From Forficula auricularia (taxonomy: Eukaryota > Arthropoda > Insecta > Dermaptera > Forficulidae): a stretch of 64,000 nt of DNA. Both the position numbers and the translations under genes were made by a program. Below are positions 59,101-64,000 of the stretch, in pieces (the first letter of the stretch is position 1; each line of letters opens with the position of its first letter). The DNA lies in assembly GCA_024734495.1 (NCBI GenBank), contig JALMQS010000435.1, forward strand, positions 434,001 to 498,000, written 5' to 3'. A model generated the notes under the pieces. The model had not been told where the DNA came from and made no database searches. It saw only the letters and a list, made by a program, of their open reading frames with translations.

Positions 59101-62100
59101 TATATTTTATTAACGTATTTTATTAATTTTTGCACAACGTTTCGATCTAAGTTTTCAATTGATTGCTCGTTGAATATATGTGTTGGCTAATATTATAGTA
59201 CACTGATTGTTTTCTCGATGGTCTCACTATTTTATAGACGTTTTTTTTTTTTTTTTTTAATGCAATCGAATGCAAGAAGGGGTGCACCAGTAAAGATGTA
59301 GCCCCTATGGATCTCGAAAGACCCTTGCATTACCGAAGAGAAGGAAAGTTGTTTAAGTGAGAGGGTGTAGACGTAGGTGTCTATGCACCCTGGTTTTGAA
59401 GGTTTGAAGATCATAGGTGCTGGGAAAGATAGAGGCTGGGAGAGAGTTCCAGTTCCTTGAAGTCATGGGGATATATGAATTCGCGAATGAAGTGGTCCGG
59501 CACTTTTCCAATTTGACCGCGAAAGAGTGTTGGGAGTCGGCAAAACGTGTGCTGCGTGCAAAGCATGCTTTGGGGGAATTATTGATTTTATCTCATCAGA
59601 GCACCTGCCGTGATGGTATCTATAGAAAAGGGAAAGGGCGGAGACATCTCTTCGATGAGCCAGCGAGTCGAGGGAGTCGGTGAGGGTAGAATCGTCAATT
59701 AGCCTGACGGCTCGTTTCTGAATTGCATCAAGGGTAGCAAGAGAATATTTTGAGGCCCCTCTCCACAGATGAGAGCCGTATTCGAGACAGGGGCGGATTT
59801 GGGCCTTGTAGATGGTGAGAAGTTGTGGGGGTTTGTAAAATCGCTTGGACCTGAATAAGAGGCCAATCTTCCTTGCTGCAGATTTCGCCACAGAGGAGAT
59901 GTGTTCATTCCAAGACAGGTCAGATGCGACAGAGACGCCCAACATGGATAGGCTGTCACACATTTTCAGGGTATTCGAATCGAAGTGAATATCAGGGAAA
60001 TCTCTATTTTCGCGCCTAGAAATTAGACAACATTGAGTCTTGTTTGAATTGAAGTTAACTAAATTTTGAGAGCCCCATTTATTCAGTTTGTCTAGGTCGA
60101 GAGTAATTGAGGAGGCAATATTGATTCGATTATTCGAGAGAGAGGGTTTGCCGTGTAGAGTGCTATCGTCGGCGTAACAATGAGTTTAATGTGTTAACTG
60201 ATTGAGCACTTGATAAAGTCCGGAAAAGGACGAAACGTTGTGCAAAAATTAATAAAATACGTTAATAAAATGTAAAATTGTACAAAAAACCTATTAATTT
60301 TTTATTTAAATGAAAAATGGACATGAAACAACTGGAAATATTTTAAATAGTGTAGGCGATAGACCGCAGCCTTGCCCGAGTCCTTTAGACACCTTAAACT
60401 CCTCCGTTAAGTTGCTACCAATTTATATTCTTAGAGTATTTTCTTTACATAGATTTTGGGTCTAATTTATAAGAGCTGGGCTTATTCCTTTTTTCACCAA
60501 AGATGACATATGGGCACACTATCGTAGGCTTTTTCAAGATCGATTATATTACAGTATGTAATGTGAAGTCAGCGATCTATTTAGACACTTTCCATTTATC
60601 TTTAAAAATATACCCAAGAAAAACAAGCTTCGAGTTTGCGAAAAATACCACCGAAATAAATCTATAAATAAAATTTAAATTTTAAACCATCAATTGAGGT
60701 GTCTACATATAAAAAGATATTGCAAAATTTTATTGATTGTTTTGTGTATAAATACATATCTTTTATAAAAAACAATCTAGAAACGTTTATTATTTAAAAA
60801 TCCAGACGTTATTTTTCAAAACAAAAAATTACTAAGGGAATATTTTTAATTAAACTATGGATCAATAAATATAATTTGTATGCATATATTCGACACTGCA
60901 CTCATAATATGATCAATTTTCAACAAAACTTTTTTATGTTTATTTATTTTTAAACAATCATTTTAATCAAGAATTGAAGTAAACAAATGCCGTTGATTAA
61001 ATTATAACATTTTTTGACATTATAACTCATCAAATAAAATAATTTTTTTTTTACGAATTATTTTGAGGATGTATTCTTTTGAAATAGTTATAACTACTAA
61101 GTCAAAAAATTCTCAAATCTAATCTTATAAATATAATTTATTTTATTTGAGATAATTTAATCTAAAGCAGTGATTCTCAACCACTGTGCCCCGGCACTTT
61201 AGTGTGCCTCGAGATTCTTGCAGTGTGCCGCCACAGCTAGGCAGTGGTCCCTCCCGAATTGATATTTATTTATTTTTTCCATTTCTTTATCAAGTGAAAC
61301 TACATTTAATCGAAATATTTATTTGATCATATGAACTAAAGAGGTAGTAACATTTTAAAGGATGCAGAATGAACTATGATAATTTTATAGGTACATCAAT
61401 CAATAAACCAAATAAAATTCTATTAATTTATTTTAATGTTAGTATGCCGTCAAATTTTTAAATTATTAAAAGTGTGCCCTGACGCAAAAAAGGTTGAGAA
61501 TCACTGATCTAAAGCATTTGTTTATTACTTCAATTTTTAATTAAAATGATTGTTAAAAATAAATAAACATAAAAGTTTTGGTGAAAATTCGAAATGGATG
61601 AGATTTAGTGCATTTGAGTGAATTAGCTATTTGATATATCTTAATTAATTATTATATTAAATCTACATTATTATATTAAATTAAATATTATATATATATA
61701 TATATTAAATTTTTTATATATATATATTAAATTTATTATATATATATATTAAATTTATTATATATACCTATATTAAATTAAAATATTTAATATAGAATAT
61801 GCATTTCAGTTATTTTCGATCCAGCATCATTTTATGGCCATCATGAATATGAATTTGGCATAAGCAAAATGTTTGGAGGATTTAATAAAACTTTCTTCAA
61901 AGCATACCATGAGATTATACCAAAATCGGAAGGATTTGACAAAAGAAATAAATTATATCAATTGTTTCATTATTTGAATCATTGGTAAATTAAAAACATG
62001 TCCAAGTGTAGTAAATATTACCAAACTTAAAGCTAATACAATTGTTTTTTCTTTTATAAATAGGAATCATTGGGGATCAGGATATAGAAGTTCCACAATA

Positions 62101-62130
62101 TCAACATTTAAAGAATTATTAAAAGGCTGA
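49977..62130 (+). CDS. FN3K: Fructosamine-3-kinase (complete, 6 coding exons)
   Basis: FN3K phosphorylates fructoselysine on glycated proteins in the cytosol so that the adduct decomposes. The exons are 49977-50117, 54579-54920, 57481-57534, 57611-57752, 61810-61984 and 62064-62130: 921 bp, 306 aa, against about 309 in vertebrates. All introns are GT/AG. Motifs in order are the N-terminal loop RGGGCINDG, the VKF strand Lys, the core with [23 protein letters not shown], the catalytic loop [11 protein letters not shown], the metal-binding segment [14 protein letters not shown], and the C-terminal [12 protein letters not shown]. The start is the ATG in AACAAGAATGG, which gives the family's usual N-terminus. 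No disruption is seen. It is divergent from GST and convergent with COX6A. Introns 1, 2 and 4 are full of transposons; introns 3 and 5 are only 76 and 79 bp. Confidence 0.95.
50257..51341 (+). mobile_element. Non-autonomous Helitron
   Basis: The 5' end is A|TCTATATATATAAAATT. The 3' end has a GC-rich hairpin (GGGCCGCC-GAA-GGCGGGCC) followed by TTGCAGCTAG and then T. TC and CTAG ends between A and T, with no TSD, are diagnostic. The 3' third (50880-51300) is a strongly G-rich degenerate repeat. No Rep/helicase is encoded. It lies in FN3K intron 1. Confidence 0.85.
50880..51300 (+). repeat. G-rich degenerate minisatellite
   Basis: GGGGTG/GGGTGC repeats on the plus strand with many runs of three to nine G. 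Long antisense Pro/His-rich frames here come from composition, not from genes. Confidence 0.8.
51480..52500 (+). mobile_element. LINE 3' fragment (jockey/I-like)
   Basis: The frame 51655-51924 reads [30 protein letters not shown] and then [12 protein letters not shown], which is the post-RT region of jockey/R1-type LINEs. A later shifted frame continues with [16 protein letters not shown]. It ends in AATAAATAAATAAA near 52500. 5'-truncated and frameshifted. Confidence 0.75.
52550..52608. mobile_element. Short CAGGGTG-ended palindromic element
   Basis: Begins TA|CAGGGTGCTCCGTTTAA and ends TGGAACACCCTATA. It is about 60 bp with ends like the 46096-47627 element, probably a deletion relic. Confidence 0.45.
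52986..53627 (+). mobile_element. LINE 3' end, copy 1
   Basis: The frame carries [14 protein letters not shown], then [20 protein letters not shown], a stop, and [20 protein letters not shown] with [12 protein letters not shown]. This is the typical C-terminal region of CR1/jockey-type ORF2. It ends with GCATTCGATTGCATT and poly-A. A second copy is at 59241-60180 on minus. Confidence 0.8.
53635..53825. repeat. Foldback of the GGTTGAGTTTGGT repeat
   Basis: GGTTGAGTTTGGTTCAAAGG and its complement CCTTTGAACCAAACTCAACC, with inner AATACACGAAATGAGG partners, form a hairpin. It is related to the repeats at 30400-30720 and 42850-43010. Confidence 0.6.
54579..54920 (+). CDS. FN3K: FN3K exon 2
   Basis: 114 codons: [12 protein letters not shown], then [28 protein letters not shown]-like [12 protein letters not shown], and [18 protein letters not shown]. 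The donor is ATT|GTTAGT, phase 0. The open frame runs on to 54959, but family homology stops at DWI. Confidence 0.93.
55205..55250 (-). ncRNA. Hammerhead ribozyme-like motif (left outer arm)
   Basis: Minus strand: AGACTGATGA, a GC-rich stem II (AGAGGGC...GTCGTC, partly mispaired), then GAAACTATAGTC. AC and GU around loop UAUA would form a two-pair stem III ending in the GUC cleavage triplet. Flanking GA/UC and UAA/UUA can form stem I. Confidence 0.5.
55376..55425 (-). ncRNA. Hammerhead ribozyme-like motif (inner foldback)
   Basis: Minus strand: CTGATGA, stem II GGC/GCC around an AT-rich loop, then GAAACG. All conserved core bases are present; the position of the cleavage triplet is not obvious. 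Confidence 0.5.
55608..55660 (+). ncRNA. Hammerhead ribozyme-like motif (right outer arm)
   Basis: Plus strand: AGACTGATGA, stem II GAGGC-AAA-GCCCTC, then GAAACTATAGTC. Core complete, with a short stem III and a GUC triplet as in the left arm. Confidence 0.55.
56644..56977 (-). mobile_element. hAT-like MITE (CAGTGGCGTGCGG end), copy 2
   Basis: Starts CAGTGACGGACGGTGAC and ends GGACCGCACGCCACTG, the same family as 36821-37355 but inverted. A TATA-rich flank hides the exact TSD. Confidence 0.65.
57264..57389. mobile_element. MITE (CGAGGGGTGAACC family), copy 3
   Basis: Ends CGAGTGGTGAACCGCGACCT and GCGGATCACCCCTCG. Exact 8-bp duplication GGGAATTC (57256-57263, 57390-57397). It sits less than 100 bp upstream of FN3K exon 3. 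Confidence 0.82.
57481..57534 (+). CDS. FN3K: FN3K exon 3 (18 codons)
   Basis: A micro-exon reading [18 protein letters not shown], matching the family's FF...RL...Q segment. The acceptor is TTCTAG and the donor AAT|GTAATT, phase 0. Confidence 0.9.
57611..57752 (+). CDS. FN3K: FN3K exon 4 (catalytic loop)
   Basis: [14 protein letters not shown], then the catalytic HGDLWNGNV. It ends one base into an Ile codon; the donor is A|GTAATC. Confidence 0.93.
58240..58485 (-). mobile_element. LINE 3' end nested in the RTE-like LINE
   Basis: On minus it ends with a poly-A (poly-T at 58252-58259) after TTCTTCTTGTATCAATATCA; the upstream part has AGACCAGCATCCACAGATAC. The same 3' end type is at 39000-39140 and 49010-49105. 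Confidence 0.55.
58494..58740. mobile_element. Foldback with canonical hammerhead-like core
   Basis: Arms of about 100 bp (GATGAAGGAGGAGGTATCAG through CAATAAAACACC, inverted on the other side) meet near 58625. It is flanked by a 12-13-bp direct repeat, TACTCCCTTTTTG (about 58481 and 58732; one T extra on the right). It is inserted in the RTE-like LINE. Confidence 0.75.
58630..58690 (+). ncRNA. Hammerhead ribozyme-like motif
   Basis: Plus strand: CTGAAGA (58636-58642), stem II GGCC/GGCC closed by an AT-rich loop, GAAAC (58664-58668), then GTTTTATTAAAGGTGTTT. There ACG/UGU could form a short stem III. The mirrored arm on minus has GAGAAGA and GAAGC and would be inactive. Confidence 0.55.
59069..60336. 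mobile_element. Foldback with 13-bp TSD, split by a LINE 3' end
   Basis: Exact 13-bp duplication AATATTTTAAATA (59056-59068, 60337-60349). The arms (AAAAATTAATAGGTTTTTTG... and inverted) carry on plus, at about 60208-60245, a related motif: GCAC, TTGATAAA, stem II GTCC/GGAC, GAAACGTT, GTGC. It departs from the hammerhead consensus at several core positions. A LINE 3' fragment (59241-60180) sits between the arms. Confidence 0.75.
59241..60180 (-). mobile_element. LINE 3' end, copy 2
   Basis: Minus strand: [52 protein letters not shown] and [16 protein letters not shown], ending in poly-A (poly-T 59241-59258 on plus). It is longer than copy 1 (52986-53627) at its 5' side and has fewer stops. 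Confidence 0.82.
60915..61590. mobile_element. Foldback hosting a hAT MITE
   Basis: The arms ACTTTTTTATGTTTATTTAT...GTAAACAAATGC (about 60928-60990) and the inverted copy (about 61515-61585) flank the hAT MITE. Confidence 0.55.
61168..61506. mobile_element. hAT-type MITE
   Basis: The ends CAGTGATTCTCAACC and GGTTGAGAATCACTG are perfect 15-bp inverted repeats. The exact 8-bp duplication is ATCTAAAG (61160-61167, 61507-61514). 339 bp, non-coding, FN3K intron 4. Confidence 0.88.
61645..61795. repeat. AT minisatellite
   Basis: Imperfect tandem units of TTATATATATATATTAAATT type, just upstream of FN3K exon 5. Confidence 0.75.
61810..61984 (+). CDS. FN3K: FN3K exon 5
   Basis: Begins with the Ile completed across the splice, then [16 protein letters not shown] (the counterpart of the kinase DFG) through to [10 protein letters not shown]. 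The acceptor is TTTCAG and the donor TG|GTAAAT. Confidence 0.93.
62064..62130 (+). CDS. FN3K: FN3K exon 6 (stop)
   Basis: The last residues, [20 protein letters not shown], then Gly and TGA. The acceptor is AATAG. Confidence 0.92.
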
Positions 62131-62220
62131 GTTTAATTTAAATTTATTTATAATATTTATCTACAATTACAATTTGTGTATATTAAGTTTTTTTTATCTT
62201 AAAAAGCTAGTTATAATTTT

Positions 62221-62307
62221 TTAATGACTTTCTTCATAACCATCTGGAAGAGCATTGACATGTGGATTATGGAATAATGACTTGTTACCATCTCCCCAGG
62301 GAAATCG
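62221..62307 (-). CDS. COX6A: COX6A last exon
   Basis: 28 codons plus TAA, carrying [20 protein letters not shown]. The acceptor is TTTTCAG|CGA. Confidence 0.94.
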   Translation of the reverse strand, partial: RFPWGDGNKSLFHNPHVNALPDGYEESH

Positions 62308-64000
62308 CTGAAAATAAATAAAAAATAAAATTGTAAATAAATCATTAAAGAAAGACAATCTTGGTATTTATCATTTAGATTTAGAAATAATTTCAAAAAA
62401 TTATTAATGTTTTGTGTGTAATAAAGAAAAAAAATCTCTTTTTTTATTTCATAAAGTACAAATGCTTATTTTATGCAGTATTTATCCAAAACTCTGTTTT
62501 AAATATTTTATTTTAAAATTGGTGAAATATTAACAAAAAACAAGTAAATTATAACATTTGTTTAAAAATGTTCATAGAGAGAAGTAGTATAAATAGGCTA
62601 TAGTAGTGTATTTAGTACTATAATTTATACATAAGAAAATAGTGTCTTTTCGAAATAATTTAAAAATGACAAAAACTAATTTGTTAAAAAAAATTTTTAG
62701 CGGAATTCCTACGTTAATGACTATAGAAAAAGACTTATATATATAGTGACTAATGAACAAATTATTGTGATTTAACTCAATTTTTTGAAATAAACCAAAT
62801 TATGCAGTTTAATTTATGTTTATTAAAACAATAATAGGTATACAAAAATACTTGCCGTTTCGATCACTACATCTGTAATCGTTTTCAAGTAAATCGGATG
62901 AGGCGGCCTTGCGATCGAAATGTTGTGTATTTGTGTTTAGTGTTAGATGAAAATTTTTTGTTTTACTGGGAGTAGCAGAGTTTTTGATTCATTAAGAGAA
63001 ATCAAGAAAGTTGTCCCTAATAAATCGACTTTCTTGCAATCCTTTTAAAACTTTGAATACACATATTTATAAGTGTCCTTTATATGTAGAAATTTTTTTC
63101 AATAATCCTTGCGGCACTAAATTTGTAAATATTGACCATTGAAATTTGCATATTTAACACGCGAACCCTATATCCCGATTGATGTTAAAACGACTGTTTC
63201 ATTAAATAACAATCGTAATTTTCATGAAATTATTTTGTAAAACAGAATCATTAACTGAAAATATAAACAAATATTTTTCTGTTAAAATAATTGTATCAAG
63301 CGGTATTCGTTTTGTATGAAAAATGTTAAAAGTTTGGTACTTTTGATGGTTTTCATTTTGTCTCTCATGCCATGGCAAGTGAGAGATGGCGACTTGACAA
63401 CGTCGCACTAAAATCACTCAATTTTTCCATATCTAAACAACTTCTGCAGCTGGTGGATTTGAGATTTTTAGCTAATTCTCTCAACCTAACTATACTGTTT
63501 TCATCTGGAATTTCGCATTGAGCTGTTTCATGAAGTGTTTTTTTATATTCTTTGTCTTTAAGCGTCGGTAAGAATACAATGTTGCCAGATCCGAGAAACG
63601 ACGCAGTGAAAATATTTTTGCCTTTCTGCGCATGTGAGAGTAGGGGAAAGAGCGAACTACATCTGAGCTAGCTATATTAGTGAACGTCCTTAATGCATAG
63701 AAATATATAGATATATTGATTTCTCTTTATAGTGTTAGTGTTTTAATAAATGTGATTTTCTTAGAAATTTGAAGTCTACTTCTATCTGCAATTTGAACTT
63801 TTATATAGTTAGAATTTTTATTTTAAATTGTAAATTACCTTATTGCGAATTCGTAAATGCTCATAAGCAACGAAAGGAGGTGGTTCGTGATGTTCCTCCT
63901 GATGTTTCAAATAGGCGTTGACCATACAGACGCCGACAGCAGGAAGTGCAACCACATACGACAATATTCTCCACATCTTGGAGCCGCCGCCGCCTAGACA
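62221..64000 (-). CDS. COX6A: Cytochrome c oxidase subunit 6A, 3' part (two exons)
   Basis: COX6A is a small nuclear-encoded subunit of mitochondrial complex IV in the inner membrane. The penultimate exon (64000-63839, continuing off the window) reads [40 protein letters not shown] and [12 protein letters not shown], with one membrane helix followed by a charged segment. The donor is AAG|GTAATT, phase 0. The last exon (62307-62221) reads [28 protein letters not shown] and TAA, the strongly conserved COX6A C-terminus. The presequence and first exon lie outside the window. The Met in SKMW is not taken as the start because the family has conserved residues before it. It is convergent with FN3K. 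Confidence 0.94.
62810..62950 (-). repeat. Degenerate hammerhead-like repeat arm in COX6A intron
   Basis: Minus strand: CTTGAAAACGAT, loop, ATCGAAACGGCAAG. It is organised like the motif at 60208-60245 (outer CTTG/CAAG pairing, stem II, GAAACG) but lacks CTGANGA. Only one arm is seen. Confidence 0.35.
63839..64000 (-). CDS. COX6A: COX6A penultimate exon (runs off the window)
   Basis: Transmembrane segment [20 protein letters not shown] followed by [12 protein letters not shown]. The donor is GTAATTTAC. The 5' border is not in the window. Confidence 0.92.

Larger units (their letters stand above)
57775..60600 (-). mobile_element. LINE (RTE/Dong-like RT), heavily interrupted
   Basis: Minus-strand pieces in order: [11 protein letters not shown] (about 60540), [18 protein letters not shown] (about 60370), then, after a foldback insertion, the catalytic [13 protein letters not shown] (about 58970) with [12 protein letters not shown]. 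After two further insertions come [18 protein letters not shown] (about 58200) and [14 protein letters not shown] (about 58010). The 3' tail is GATAAGTAAGTAAGTAA at about 57775. Stops and shifts break it. It fills most of FN3K intron 4. Confidence 0.8.

Noticed and set aside
60208..60245. Calling the GCAC-TTGATAAA-GTCC...GGAC-GAAACGTT-GTGC motif a hammerhead
   Set aside because: The layout is similar, but the essential CTGANGA is not present, so it is listed only as related or degenerate.

Overview
This is a eukaryotic nuclear window, most likely from an arthropod and probably an insect. The DNA is AT-rich. The genes have GT/AG introns, from about 76 bases to several kilobases. A mitochondrial insert reads correctly only with TGA as Trp. 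The transposon load (mariner, hAT, pogo, Helitron, jockey- and RTE-like LINEs, tRNA SINEs) is typical of insects. I cannot name the species.

Layout. Bases 1-19060 are one uninterrupted satellite array of about 75 head-to-tail units of about 252 bp, in two subfamilies that alternate in places. A 100-N assembly gap follows (19061-19160). Next come a 5'-proximal non-LTR retrotransposon piece on the minus strand (about 19161-21020) and a gene-poor stretch (21020-24320).

From 24327 to 47869 runs a theta-class glutathione S-transferase gene on the minus strand. Exons 1-3 are single, but the last two coding exons exist twice (4a/5a and 4b/5b), all in compatible phase. Its introns are packed with transposons and carry a cytochrome b NUMT. 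After a 2.1-kb divergent intergenic region with a Helitron comes a complete six-exon fructosamine-3-kinase gene on the plus strand (49977-62130, 306 aa). Tail to tail with it, 90 bp away, is the 3' part of a cytochrome c oxidase subunit 6A gene on the minus strand (62221 to beyond 64000).

Mobile DNA. The introns hold dozens of nested elements, many dated relative to one another by intact target-site duplications (TSDs). The most unusual class is a set of foldback (inverted-arm) elements. At the inner end of their arms they carry hammerhead-ribozyme-like cores (CTGANGA, stem II, GAAA), and where I can see TSDs these are 12-13 bp. This is what is expected of Penelope-like-element termini or related ribozyme-bearing retroposons. 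No Penelope-type reverse transcriptase was recognised. Other notable items are a 1.5-kb near-continuous hairpin (46096-47627), a 1.2-kb element with very long terminal inverted repeats (37370-38573), and three exact or near-exact copies of an 8-bp-TSD MITE family.

The three host genes are ordinary housekeeping or detoxification genes (glutathione conjugation, repair of glycated amines, respiratory complex IV) with no shared pathway. Short open frames inside the satellite are repeat by-products.
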